A stretch of DNA of 64,000 nucleotides from Juglans regia (GCF_001411555.2 NC_049902.1:9803985-9867984); one strand, 5' to 3'. Shown: positions 43,108 through 55,779, counted from the first letter of the stretch. Notes: generated from the sequence alone by a model not told the origin. Numbers and translations: made by a program.

Positions 43108-46100
43108 TGTAACGTCCGTCCTTGTGGTGGGACTTTTTATAAAATATTTTTAGAAATGATGACGGGAATTACCGTTCGATTTAAAACTTTTTACTTGCAT
43201 ACCCTGGGTGCAAGACTCTACGTTTATAAAATAAAAAGTGCTTTGAGAATAAAAGAGGTTTACAGCGAAAAACATCAATTTTGACAATAAAAGGCCTCTC
43301 ATACATTTAACACTCATGCCTAGACTTCCGTGCTCTTCCCCATGGGCTGTGTCTGTCTTGACGCGTACTGCTCCTTCGATCCCTGTGGGGGGAGGGGCAT
43401 GCATAAAAATTAAAATGAATCGATGACTTGTAAGCATTACTTCATACAGTTAAAATATAACAACATAGGTTTTCATTCATGCATTTATCATTCATACATA
43501 CTATACGTGCATCCATACGTGTCATACGTGCGTTCATTTGAAAACGTCACTAGACAGGGGTTTTCTTTAAAAGGCTTTCTTATCGTAAAATGTTTCTCCC
43601 GTCAGTGCCTTCATTTCTTAAAGAGTCGTGCTTTCAAGCATTCATGCATTCATACGTGTCATGTTGTTATACCCCACGTGCTAGGGTTAGCGGCCCTATG
43701 GCCAATGGATTTGCCCGTGGCCGCGGGTTGGAATCCCACTCAGTTAGGGTGCAGCACTGGGTGCACTACCAGTACTACTGCCTGGCATTGCAATCTGCCC
43801 ATTCATTCATTGGGTACCCATTTACATTCATTCGTGAGGCCGTTACGTATTTTCATACATTTCATACTTTCGTTCATTCTTTCATTCATTCATGTCAGCT
43901 CGAAAGAGTTGGAGCTTTCATTCTTTTCTTATCTTTCATTTAGCATGTCCTTTCATGAGAAAACATTCATTTTCATGAGAAAACATTGTTTCATGAGAAA
44001 AGCATAGTTTTGGGATTATAAAATATCAATTCGTTGATTTTCTTAGAAAATACATACAATAGATACATCGTATAATCATCCATTCACATGCGTACAATTA
44101 ATACTTTAAGTGAGTAAACAGGGGCTGCCAATGAGGGGCCGTACATACTTATACATTCGAACACTTAGCATTTTCTTTCATAAAACGTCTTTCGTGTCTT
44201 TTCGTAAAGCATCGTAAAGAGAAAGAGTTTCGATTTCATTTCTTGTATTTTAGAAAACTCTAGAAGATAATGAACGTAACGCTTACCTGGACTCCATGCT
44301 ACTTGCATATCATGCAGTCCATTCATGTGCATTTCAGATGGCAACCAACATGCATACACATAACCTTAACGTCATTCTCTATCTAATGCATAAGTAACTT
44401 AAACTATAAATAGAGCTACAATTCACTTAGAACACTCTCCTTCTATCCCGTGCTCTTACGTGTCCTTCACTATGCTAACCCTTCAGAATCTGCTTACAGT
44501 CACTACTTCTTCCAAACTCGACATTCTACTTCAAGTGCTCATTCACTAAGATGAACTCATGATTCACCTTAGGATTAAGACATTAAGACTTCTGTCTCAT
44601 TCTTCTTACTAACCACATTCCGACGCATGACTCAGATCGACTAAGTCACGCATCCCATCCTTAGAGAGTACACCTGTCACTATTTTCATGCACCTTAGCC
44701 CATACTAATCCTCATTCCCATCCATACAAGTCACACAGCTCTAGGCCAACTCTGAGGCTTAAGCACCGTGCAACTATGCTCAGGACGGATTACCCATTAC
44801 ATATGGTGAATCCGTCCGGCACATGTGTCTAACCAGATTACACATGTACCTTACCCCTTTATCACCTAAGATCAACATATAACATGTTGATCAACTACTC
44901 GTATAAACAAGCATCATAGTCCGATACCAACCTTCTCTTAACCCAGCTAGCATGACTCTTCATGCTACCAGTCCCTTTTGACAGTTCATCCCAACACTTA
45001 ACGCGACAAGACTCCGTTCACAACTATGCCTTATGTCACATCCTATAGCTCGAGACTACTCCCAAGCTATATCGTGACCTAGTCACATCACCTAACATCC
45101 TGCTACGTCAACTCCTAACTCATCGGGAGTACGGTTCCTCAGGTACTCCAGTCACATCGTGACATCTCGTCACATTCCAGTTACGTCCTTCCTACACTAC
45201 CTCTTCACCCATCATAAGCATGACTGCTGGTAACCATTTCAATTCGTGACATTCCTCAGTCATGCTTCCGCTACGCACTCTTATACTTGTTCTGCTACTT
45301 CACTCGTACTCCCAGCCACAAGTCAACTTCATGGTGACACCCATCACCTCAGACTATAGGCTATACCGTAACTACTTCGGGACACTGTTCCACAGTTCTC
45401 GACACTACTCAACATGCCCTACACCCATCAACCACTCAACCATCATTATCTCTGCGACACGCCACACGATGTATTGCTGCACCTCATGGAGTACACTCCA
45501 TACATACTCCCTTCTCACATGCTACGCCACATCATCACTATGGCGTATACGCCATATGGTGCATCAACTCACCACATGGAGTATATTCCGCATGCACTCC
45601 TCTCATACACACCACGCCACATCACAATTATGGCACACCCACCATATTGTGCATCACTCCACCATATGGAGTACACTCCACGTATACTCCCTTCACATAC
45701 ATCAAGCCACATAGAGTACACTCAGCGTGTACTCTTCCCATTCTACACACGCCACGCCACCATTACAACACATACTCCACAACTACACTACACAGCATAG
45801 TCCACAACACTTCACATCACACTTCCCAACTACGCCCAACACTTCACTACACAGAATGCCCAACACTTCATTACACAGCACATCACAATACCACAACTCC
45901 ACAAACACCAAAAGCACAGTCCACAACCTAGTCAACTAATCAACATCTAACATAAATACGAGGGATAGAGGGTTATACCATTGACGGGATAACCTGTGCG
46001 TCGCTCGCTAACTATCACCGTTGAAGATGTCGGAAGGGTCGTGGTCCTGGAGTGGTGGTATCGTGATGGTGCTGAGGTGGCACACTTTGGAGACACGGCG

Positions 46101-47544
46101 GCTCGTGGAAGAGCTAAGGCAATGGGTCTCCAATAGGGGAAATCGGAGGGTCGCTAGGCTGGTCGTGGGCTGGCCATGGGAGGCTAAGGGGTTGCTGGTG
46201 GAGCTCTTGGCTGGAGGGCGGCAGATCTAAGCCAACGGGTGGAAAGGAGCTGTGGGCGAATGGGAGAGAGTGAGCATGCATGGGTGGCAGATCAGGGCCA
46301 AGGGTGGTCTGGATGGCTCGGTGGTGGCCTGAGGAGGCTAGAGATGGTGGTCACACGTTGTGGGTGGCGGCGTACGGTGGTGGAGGGAAGAGAACCCGTG
46401 CGTGAGGAGAGGAAAGGCACGTACGGTGGAGGGAGGCAATGGGCCTTGGGTCAAGTGGAGGAGGAAGGGGGAGGCTAGAAGGTGTCTGTGGTGGTGTTCG
46501 GTGGCCACGCATGGCGGCGCTAGGGATGTGCACAATGAACCCATGCATGGAGGAAGCCACAAACGTGCATGGGAGGAAGGTGACTACATGGAGGGGGCCA
46601 AGCTTGTTGGAGGGTGATGACCGATGGGAGGAGCAGCTACCGTGGAGGTGGTGGCGTCGTTGGACGGCGCACACTGGTGCAGTGAGCACCAAGCCCATTC
46701 GGGCTGTGCACTACCGAGGAAGAGGAAGAGAGAGTGTGGGAGAGAGATGCCGGGATGGGGAGGCTCGCCAAAGGGAGGTGGAACTAGTGGTGGCAACGGT
46801 GAGGCCAAGCGGCGCACGGCGGTGCCGAGCTAAGCTATGGAAGAATCGAGCGTGGGGGTGGAGTCGTGCAGTGCAAGCCGAGAGGGAGAGGGAGAGGGAG
46901 GGGAGAGAGAGAGGGCTGGTGGAAAAGTGAGGGAGAAAGAGAGGGGGTCTGGGTTTTCATCTTGATCCCTTCGTCTGGGGATCCTCAAAACGATCTAACG
47001 GTGGAGGATTAAAACACTGATTTAAAATTGCATAAAACATTAACTTAATTAAAAGTATTAAAAGTAATAAAGATATAATATTATTTAAACTGACTTTAGT
47101 TTATAAAATAATATTTCTTCATCATTAATAAAATGATGAAGTCTCACTTAACATATTTAAGAAAATAAAACCATTTAATTAATTAAATTTTTCGACATAA
47201 TTTAAATCTCATAATATCTAAAATAGTTGAAATCATTTTAATAATGATATTAAAATAATTTTTGACAATTATAATATTTTTGGAGCTCTTCAAGAATATT
47301 ATAATTGTCGTATTTGAGATCAATCTTAATTTAATAAGACTGTAAATACTCCTTATAAATATTTCCAGCATATTTAAAACACTGGGCGTGCCCTAGAAGT
47401 CACAAGGTATCTTTTGAAACACGCCTTCGAGGTTCAGCACGCATGACAAGGCTCGAGATCAGAAAGAAGGAACGTACGTCAGAAAGAAGGAACGTACGTA
47501 AGAAGTAAAAAGTGTACGTAAGAATGAAGGAGCAGGGTGTTACA
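43108..47544 (-). mobile_element. Solo LTR E (4437 bp) with AGCAC target duplication
   Basis: Plus-strand ends are TGTAACGTCCGTCC and GGGTGTTACA. AGCAC stands on both sides (43103-43107 and 47545-47549). No internal direct copy of its ends was seen, so one very long LTR remains. A GCTTACCTGGACT block (44280) shared with LTR B (29185) in the same orientation suggests minus orientation. Content: CATTCATAC-rich repeats (43440-43990), CACAC/CTACAC-rich DNA (45400-45920), GGAGG-rich DNA (46240-46940) and AT-rich DNA (47030-47380). Open frames in these tracts overlap on both strands and carry no domains. Confidence 0.88.
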
Positions 47545-48883
47545 AGCACTATTGTGGAAAAATTCAGAAAAGTTAAAAAGTCCAGGTAAACAGATTTCCT
47601 ATACTAAACTTTGCATAAAAAGAAATGGCTTGGGGTTAATTTGTGAAAAATATGCATGTTTTATTTTGAAAAGAAACTTGAAACAACCTTAGTTGTTTGT
47701 TATGCATTACTCATGAAACATATATAAAATTAAGTGTTTTTGTCATGACTGCTATAGACATGAGCTATTTTTGGCATTCTGTTTTTGAACTATGCAAAAA
47801 GAGCGAATATGAAATTTGAAAATTTGTGCATGATTCTGTGAAGATGCTCTAAATCTGTTTTGATTATGTGAAGATGATATGATTCTATTCAATACTCTAT
47901 TTTGATATGATCTGACATCTGAAAACCTTTAGCATGATATTCTGATTCTGTTTCTGCTTTGCTCTGCCATGACCTTGCCACGACTGTAAAACGGTGGCCT
48001 TTGTTATATGGTTGGTACCAACATTTTTGTTCTGCTCTGATTGTGGCTCTGCCACGGGACATAATAGTAGCCTCTAGCCCCGCCACAGGACAAAATAGTA
48101 GCCACTAGCCTCGCCACAGGACAAAATAGTAGCCTCTGGCCCTACAACGGGACATAATAATGGCATCTGGCCCTACCACGGGATACAATAGTGGCCTATG
48201 GCCCCGCCACAGGATATAATAGTGATCTCTATTCTAAGTGCATCACCTTGGTGACGAACAGTGAAAGGGTCTGCTTGGTAACCGCAGACAAGCACAACCC
48301 TTCCACAGGGGTTAAACATGACCTCTGTTCTAATATGACATGATATTATATGATGCTCATTTATGCTATTCCAAAGGATTTTTGAATGTGAGTGTTTTGA
48401 ATGTCACTCTAATATTTTGATAACATGTTTTGGTTACACATTCTAAAATTAAAAATACTTTTGTTCTACATTCTAAACTCTGTAAATACTCGTGTTTACA
48501 TACTAGTATATGTTCTCTGCTTGATGAGTTTTTGATAACTCACCCCTATCTCCAGATTATTTTAAGATGTTTTTTATGTTTTAGCTGAGGATCAAGAATA
48601 TGACGCACAGGTAAGGCTATGTGATCATAGTGGATTTAGTACAATGAGGGTACTTGGATTATTGGAGAATTGTATTCGGAAGATTTGTTTTGTTCTATTG
48701 ACTTGGTTTATTGGAATGTTTTGAGACTTTGTGGAATCTTAGATTTATTCTAATGGAGTAGTTGATTTGAAAAGTTAAGTTTTATATTTTGTAGAGAATT
48801 TGGAGTGTATATATTATGTTGTTGGGAGATGATTTTAGACGACAAGAGCTAACTCCTTATACCTAAAGGACCAGAGCGTTACA
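47545..48883 (+). repeat. 3' LTR of element A, last segment
   Basis: Matches the 5' LTR remnant from 26676 to 27867: GTGAAAAATATGCATG, TGATATGATTCTATTCAATA, the 31-bp array, and TTTAGCTGAGGATCAAGAAT. Ends GAGCGTTACA. Confidence 0.8.
48051..48236 (+). repeat. 31-bp tandem repeat, six copies (LTR A, right)
   Basis: GCCACGGGACATAATAGTAG-type units begin at 48051, 48082, 48113, 48144, 48175 and 48206, exactly 31 bp apart. One more copy than the array in the left LTR at 27061-27215. Confidence 0.88.
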
Positions 48884-49057
48884 TCTGCAACCTGCCAAGA
48901 CTAGCAAAGGGCAAGTCTTGTCACGGCCTCACTCTCAAAGACCCTTATCATCACCCTTACCGACAAAAGGCAAGTCTTTTGAGGTTTATCCTCAAAGAAC
49001 CTTATGAATATCCGAATGTCCCTAACTCTTATGGTCATAGGAATGAGCCCCTTAGGT
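48884..49057. other. Older host repeat fragment
   Basis: AAAGACCCTTATCATCACCC and AAAGGCAAGTCTT recur, the same dispersed family found at 19500-19936 and 25946-26140. No gene. Confidence 0.5.
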
Positions 49058-49917
49058 TAGGGTGTAAAACTTTCGGTCCAGACCGGAAAAATCAATCAGA
49101 CCGAATGGTTCAGTCCAGATCGGGGTTTTGGTTTGTTTGGTTGGTTTCGGTCCTCTATTTGTGGCACCGAATGGGTTTTGGTCCGATTCTGAGGTCTATG
49201 ATTTTTGGACCTGACGAGACCAAAACCGACAAAATAATATATATTTTTTAAAAATATTATATATATATATATAATATACTATTTTATATAGTAATTGTAT
49301 AAGTTAATTATGTAATTTTCATATAATATATTATCATTGACCATATAAAATGTTAAATAATATATGCTATCAATTAATAATATATCATAAATCAAATGAT
49401 AATTTATGTCATTATATGTGGATACATCATACATTCATATATACACTACTATTTACACTTAATTAAAGTGATAAGATAATTTTTTTAAGATACCTAAGTT
49501 GCAAGCAAACATTAATAATATATACTATGAATTAATAGTATATCATAAATTAATGATTGATAACCTTTTTTGGATGGATATGGATTATTTTTATTTTTAT
49601 TTTTCCTTTTTTACTATATTTTTCTTTTATTTTGAGTTTGGATGTTATTGGCATATTGCATCTTTTTCAAGTTTGTTTTTTCTATTTTTTGTATATAAAT
49701 AATTTTATGCTGAAAATGGGATAAAATGTGACTTGAGCCAAAATCTAACTAGAAATGTGAGTTGGGCCAAAAAATATAAAACTGACCCATGTGGTGTTGG
49801 GTCAGATTGAATGGACCGAAACTTACGGTCCGATTTGGTCCATAAGGAAATTCGGTCCTGTCCAGGATGGGATAAAGGTGGATCGAAGTAGTCCGGTCCG
49901 ATCCCTAAAACACCCTA
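49058..49917. mobile_element. GGTCC-rich element with inverted ends (MITE-like, about 860 bp)
   Basis: The left end reads TAGGGTGTAAAACTTTCGGTCC; the right end reversed reads TAGGGTGTTTTAGGGATCGG then ACCGG. Both flanks are rich in CGGTCC/GGACCG words (49070-49230 and 49790-49900); the centre is AT-rich without coding. The shape suggests a non-autonomous DNA element. No clear target duplication, so family is open. Confidence 0.55.
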
Positions 49918-50837
49918 TAAACCAACCAGACCAGACCAAATTCAATCCTACCCTTAAGTCTCGTCCTCAGGGTACACTTTCGCAGCTCAAAATAATTACT
50001 GCAAACGCTACATCCCAAATACTCACTAGAATCTCCAAAGCCTAAGAGGTATGCTCCTATGTACCGTATGTCATTTGCTAATGACGCACCAAACAGGCAT
50101 CGAGTACCGATAATGAAACAAAGCTACAAATCTTGGCAATAAGATTTGGCAATAAGATTGACGATATCTTTAAATGGCAAACAACATCAAAGATTTAAAA
50201 GGAAAAAACAACAATTGTGAGCAATATTTTAGATTCTTAATAATCTCCTAACCATGAAAATCAATAACCATGGGAGACATAATCTGATACGAGCCCTACA
50301 CAAATAAATGTTTTGATGGGACAAGACTCAATAAAGTGAAGAGCAATAAAGGGAATAGCGATATAGGTACTACTACACATGACATTTGACATGGACAAGT
50401 GGCGTTTCCTCCCTAGGCATGATCTTCTTCTTCTCATCCTCTACCGCATACTTCATAGTGGATTTTCTCTACCTAACTCCGTGTATGGAAATTCATCTTC
50501 ATTGTGGACATGCAAGGCAATGAACATGTTTGCTCCTCCCTTTGTGAGAAATGTATTGCATGAATGGTTAGGAGTTTTGGGTTGAACATTATTAGTAAGC
50601 TTAAGCGGACAGCTACCATCCATTCGATGTAGAGAAAGAGATGTGTAAAATCTTCCAGGATGTGTTGAACTGTGCACAATTAATGTAACTTAATTGTGAT
50701 TATTTTTTTGGACTACATATGGTCCAAATGTAATTGTAATTGGCCATCACCTTATTATTCACCACTAAAATGGGAGGTTGTTCAGTAGAAAGGTGGTTAC
50801 CCGTGGGCTACATTTATGTAGATAGCACAAACTAATT

Positions 50838-50879
<42 letters not shown>

Positions 50880-51031
50880 GGTACTCTTGCTTTAATTTGT
50901 TGAATTGGACTTTATTGGTTGAGAAACAAATAACAAAGGTAGGCTTTCTCCATTCCAAACCCTAGACTAATTACAAGAGCTTGAGTTTTGAACTCAACAT
51001 TGTCAATTTAATAAGCACTCTTTTTTGGATT
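49918..51031. other. Intergenic DNA, no gene seen
   Basis: Ordinary AT-rich sequence. Open frames at 50379-50679 overlap on both strands and lack domains. A CT microsatellite lies at 50842-50878. Confidence 0.5.
50842..50878. repeat. (CT)n microsatellite
   Basis: An uninterrupted CT run of about 18 units, ending before TAGGTACTC. Confidence 0.95.
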
Positions 51032-51564
51032 TGTTGGATATAAAATAAACTTGGTCCAATCCATTAATAAGAATAAAGGAAGAGATTAGATAAGAAAGAG
51101 ATAAAGTCAAAAGATGTTGACTCATATAGATCAATGTGAAAGTGACATAAGGTAAGTGGGCATCAACTACACCAAACAAGGAAAGAGACCTCTATAAAAG
51201 AAAGGAATCTCTATAAATCAGGAGAGATTATTGGCTCCCCTTACAGATTTCCTACAGTGAAGGCATCTTCTTCAACCTCCCAGAAACTCTAATTTTCCTC
51301 CATTGTATTGAGAGCTATGGGAAGCTATGAAATACTATAAAATTACCAAATATAGTAGATTTCACTCCAAAACAACCCATAGATGTAGGCTTTTATGTTG
51401 AACCATGTAAATCTATGTGTCAATCTCTTTATTTACATTTTATATGTTTTATTTATCATTTATTTCATGTATAAGCATCTTACAATTGTATCAACACCCG
51501 AGCCAAGAACGTGGGCTATTCAACCGTATTGTTGGACTACGACGCTACCAAAAATGCATCAACA
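51032..51564 (+). repeat. 5' LTR of element F
   Basis: Starts TGTTGGATATAAAATAAA and ends ATGCATCAACA. CTATAAAA at 51192-51199 is a likely TATA box, shared with the right LTR. The repeat with 56479-57147 is clear apart from the MITE. Confidence 0.85.
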
Positions 51565-51567
51565 TCT

Positions 51568-51589
51568 TGGCGCTGTCAGTGGAATCAAG
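51568..51589 (+). promoter_or_regulatory. Primer-binding site of element F
   Basis: TGGCGCTGTCAGTGGAATC, three bases after the LTR, resembles TGGCGCCGTCTGTGGGAA and the site of the Tat-like element at 17917-17936, hinting at a shared lineage. Confidence 0.6.
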
Positions 51590-51709
51590 ATTTATCACTC
51601 GCCAAATAAAAAGGTCGTCTACCTCACAAGATCCTCTCAGTGCAAACAGATAAGTCTCCTCGTCATTCCTCTTTATCTTTCATCTTCATTTTGATTACAT
51701 TAGGACTGC

Positions 51710-51714
<5 letters not shown>

Positions 51715-51747
<33 letters not shown>
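51715..51747. repeat. (AG)n microsatellite
   Basis: About 16 AG units at the start of the internal region of element F, before ATTGATGCATGG. Confidence 0.95.
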
Positions 51748-51750
<3 letters not shown>

Positions 51751-51809
51751 ATGCATGGCGTGATACACGTATGCCATGCACATATAGGTTCAACTCAACA
51801 TTTGGATAT

Positions 51810-52850
51810 GCGCAACATGCAAGGCGAGCAATGAAGCTCGCCATGAGCACAAGGCGTCGTGGGAAATCGACCCATCTACATCATGAGCGAGCAATGCCTC
51901 ACCCCCAAGTGCATGCAAGGCGAGCACTTAGCCTGCCCACACAATAAAGCTCCAGCGAGCAATGATGCTCCTTTGAGCAATAGGCAAGCTAAACTATATC
52001 TTGTCCCGAGCACCATTTCATGCATTGCAAGTCCATGCACATAGCTACAAGGGCAACTATGAAGCACTCAAGCAACAAATGTGGTAGGCACTGGGCCCAC
52101 CCACATCATTGGCCAACAATGCCTCACTAATCACATGCGAGGGGCGCTTAGCCTGCCAGTGCAATAAAGCTCGAGCAAGCAATGACACTTGCCCCAAGCA
52201 AAAGGTAGGGCGAGCACCAACCCATCCCAGGCAACAAGAATTGAGGGCGATCAATGTAGCCCACCCCTGAGTGCAAGCAAGGCGATTACTTAGCCTGCCC
52301 TGTGCAACATGAATCATAGGTGAGCAATGAAGCTCACCCCACGCAAAGAGTATGGCTCACAGGTGACCAAAGATGCTCACCCATTTGAAACACTTGGCGA
52401 GCACTTTACATGCCAAACTGTAGATAGATCATGAGGTAAAAGCTCGGGTGAGCAATGTTCACCTCGAGCAACACACATGGGGAGCAAGGCTGCTCATCTG
52501 GAGCAATGAGCAAGGCGAGCACTTTGCCCGCCTTGAGCTGGAGCATCCACAGTAGTCAAGAAGCCTGCATGCACTTTGCCCCCCATGGGCAAACACTGTG
52601 GCTCACCCAGGGTCACAAGCTTGGTGGACATTTCCTCATCAGTGCTCGGAACACCATGATGAGCAATGGAGCCAACCACCAAATACAAAGCACTTGTTCA
52701 AGTAGTAAACATCATGATCTCTCAACCTGCCAACTTCACAGGTGAGCAAAGGACCTTGCCCCAAGCGCCATATATGTCGGGCATATAGCTCGACCACACT
52801 TGGAACATCAAGTGGGCAATGACGCTCACCCCCAAGAAGTTGATAAACAG
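51810..52850 (+). repeat. Degenerate GCGAGCAATG repeats in element F
   Basis: Words GGCGAGCACTTAGCCTGCCC, GCGAGCAATGAAGCTC and GAGCAATGACGCTCACCCCC alternate with changes for about 1 kb (for example 51824, 51884, 51918, 51956, 52185, 52320, 52450, 52515, 52815). No constant period. The open frames read through it on both strands, with no domain. Confidence 0.7.
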
Positions 52851-54780
52851 TCAACCAACAACACTTAAGGCGTCCTACGCTCAATAATGAGTCTCGATAC
52901 ATACAAGCGAAACAAAGACAGACGATCTCCATCAAACAAAAAACACTCAAAGATGTATAATCTCCATCAAGCAAAGAATCACTCAAGGACGGATGACCTC
53001 CATTAGCCAAAAAAACTCAATGACGAACAATTTTTGTCAAGCAAAAATCGAAAGAAGCAACTAAATGGCCCAGTTTGCCTCCCTCAAACTTGCAATTTGG
53101 ATTTTCTTTTGACTAAAAAATTTAGTTTTTGGTGATTTTCTCGACAAAATTCCTCAGGATTCCACAAGAATCCCAAGGGATAAATACGTAGGAACATACT
53201 TTGCTAGTTGGTCTTAACCAAAAGCAAGTTCAGGCAATCCATATCCCAAACCTCACTTGGGCACCTCGAGCTCTCGCCGCACTCCAGTAAAAGAAGAAAG
53301 AGAAGGGAAAATTCCAAAAACTAATCAGCTCCAAGCCACACTTGAACATACTAGAAATCAGCCTCTCACCAAACGTGAAGCCATTTGGCTCAGGTTTGGA
53401 AGTCGCAAACTTGTGATTTGCATTATTTACACTAACCAATTTAGTTTTTCATATAACTTCTTAGAACAGCCAAGCCTAGCGCCATGAAGGTTGAGCTTCA
53501 GTGACCTAGGCTAGCATGACCTTGGCAACCATGTTTCGACGAGCAAGGCTATCACAACCTTTGTGAGGACGCATCAAAGTTAGTGAAGAGACCCCTTCCC
53601 ACAGGCATGATTATATGGAAGATGAGGCAACGAGCAAGCAAAGTGCAACTAGTCCAATGGAAGGGCAAGCAGCATTGTATAGAAAGCCTGGCAGATGCGG
53701 TTCAGCAATGGGCAACTAAGGATGGTTCGTCCGACAGCAGGTGAGGAAGAGGCAACTGGATAAACAGTGTGAAGCCAGACGAATAATAAGGCGAGCAGCA
53801 TGTTGTGGAAAGCCTGGCTAACAAATTTAAGCACCGGGTGATAAAGGACTTCTCACCCTATGACCGATGAGCAATAATTATGTTGACCATGCTAGGGTGA
53901 GAACAAAGAGCTAAAGAGGCTGGTAGTTCTGGAAAATGACAATCCGTAGTAGAGGCTGAGCTACGGGCAAGGTCGAGTACTAGTCAAAGATAAGACCAAT
54001 ACGGATGTAAGGGCTCTCAAGGATAAGGAGGAGCAGCCTAAGAGGAAATAGGTGTCGTACGTAGAGTCCCATACTCCATCTAAGATGTCACGTCTAGAGT
54101 AAACTTGCCTTGAAAAGATTACGAACCTACAAGCCATATCATCTAACCTCATATGTATGTTTCAGCACCATGTGAGAGACACTTATTAGAAGAAAGACTT
54201 TGGGGTTGGACCCAAGGCAAGCCGCAGGAATGTGTGTGCTTGTCCCATCAGTCACTCGGTCTCTACAATTCTTCAAGTCCAGAAAGCGAATGGACAGTCA
54301 AGATCATAGGGCTCCTATTCAAGCATATTAGTAGTCAGAAGAATGTATAAGGACACTCGAGGGCCCTGCCCTATAAAAAATGTTGGACAAGTGAGATCGT
54401 AAAATGTGTGATCAACTAGAGTCTTCAAAGAGAGCAAAAGACTTCGAAGGGAGCGATGGGAGGAGCAACACCAGAGCCAGCGCCGCCGTAATATTTAACT
54501 ATTGTTCAAGTAGGTTAGCTCCTAAAACCGTACTGGGAATGTGGGGTAAATATTTGTGAGTATGTTGTAAGGTTAGGCTTTGCATATTCTATAACTCTCC
54601 CCCTCTTCTACATGAAAAATAATATATATTTTCTTTATTATCTTTATGGATTATCTTTACACTGTGATTTTGAGTTGATGAGTTTGAATGGTGTGGATTG
54701 GTGGTGATTATATTTTTGGGTACATAAGTCATACCATGTGTCGATCATCATGGAAGGGTTGAGGAGTCCCCACGTCATTC
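52850..54780. other. Non-coding interior of element F
   Basis: Short repeated words (AGCAAAGAATCACTCAAGGA-like near 52940-53000; CGAGCAAGGCTATCACAACC near 53540) but no coding signature. Open frames at 53230-53487 overlap on opposite strands. A TATA-like CTATAAAAAA lies at about 54371. Confidence 0.45.
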
Positions 54781-55210
54781 CTATGCACGTTGCCACGATT
54801 TTCATATGAGTAGAGAGATTCCCGGGTGTATCATGTGTAGTGTCTTCGAGTCAATCAATCGGGTAGAGTGATTCCCTAGGTTCATCATGTGTGTTGTCTT
54901 TGGGTGTGTTGATTAGGTTGAGTGATTCCTCATGTCGGATGATTTGAAACTAGATATCAAATTGCATGTTGACCAAGTAGAGTGATTCCCCGCGTCAAAT
55001 AGTGGTGTGATTCCTTGCTTGGTATTTATATGATGAGATAATATGATTTTTATGTGTTTTAATAGGAGGGTGGTTCTTTGCCTTGGTGATAATTACATAT
55101 AGTTGAGATTTGCTCAAAGGATGATTCTTTGTCATGCTTATAAACTTGTATTTTATTCTATGAATGTATGTAATTATGCCTGGAGGGTGATTCCTCACCA
55201 TGCATAAATA
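54780..55210 (+). repeat. Degenerate GAGTGATTCC repeats in element F
   Basis: GTAGAGTGATTCCC and variants (GAGAGATTCCCGGG, GAGTGATTCCTCATG, GGTGTGATTCCTTGC, GGGTGGTTCTTTGCC, GGATGATTCTTTGTCATG, GGGTGATTCCTCACCATG) recur about every 50-75 bp, eight or more times. No protein. Confidence 0.7.
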
Positions 55211-55779
55211 TGCGTGTTCACAGATCGTTTATATGAAACAATCCATGGATCTTCAGTTGCATTGTCTCTCATCACTAGTATTGTCATAGATGTTTAATCT
55301 ACATATCGAAACCATAGACCTTGATGTAGACTTTGCCCAAGAGGAGTTCCCCTAGGGAGAATGACCGATCTCGCCCGAGTGAGAGAAATAAAGGCCTTTC
55401 TCTGTTATTAGTTATTTGTATTTTATGGAGATGTACCTTTTAGTCAGGCAACAAATCATGTTTGGTTTTTCGTACCTAGATGTAAGTGATGAATAGGTGG
55501 TGTTGTATAACATTATTTGAGGAGTAACAAGATATTATTATTCTTTACGGATGAACATTTTATCGGTATAAACCTCTGGTAAAATTAACATTTAGTCCTT
55601 GACCAAATCTTTACTTATTCCACTGCGACTAATTCACTCACCATGTACTCAATCCATGATTACGCGTCTAGATCATATAGTAACACCAGGGTGTTGCCAA
55701 CCGATTGGCATCCCTGGCACCACAGATCTTCGTCACGCTCTTTACCGAGGAACAAGACCCCACAACATTGGCAACCAAG

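Larger units (their letters stand above)
26556..48883 (+). mobile_element. Ty3/gypsy element A carrying nested insertions B, C, D and E
   Basis: Base layer of a nest. The 5' LTR remnant (26556-27867) and the 3' LTR (36073-37023, 42099-43107, 47545-48883, interrupted) share matching pieces: 26556-26670 matches 36433-36545, and 26676-27867 matches 47600-48883, including a 31-bp tandem repeat. A primer site follows the 5' LTR and a polypurine tract precedes the 3' LTR. The internal region, once insertions are discounted, is only about 1.4 kb and has no gag or pol. The 5' LTR start is lost. The arrangement is inferred from these matches. Confidence 0.75.

Noticed and set aside
43680..43740. Possible tRNA or SINE (GGGTTGGAATCCC resembling a B box)
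   Set aside because: No convincing A box at the right distance and no cloverleaf; lies inside solo LTR E.
45262..45939. Overlapping open frames rich in His, Thr and Ser
   Set aside because: They come from CACAC/CTACAC-type simple sequence inside solo LTR E; no domain and several frames are open at once.
46021..46930. GC-rich open frames on both strands, up to 163 codons
   Set aside because: Lack of stops is due to G-rich composition; no domain, and they lie inside solo LTR E.
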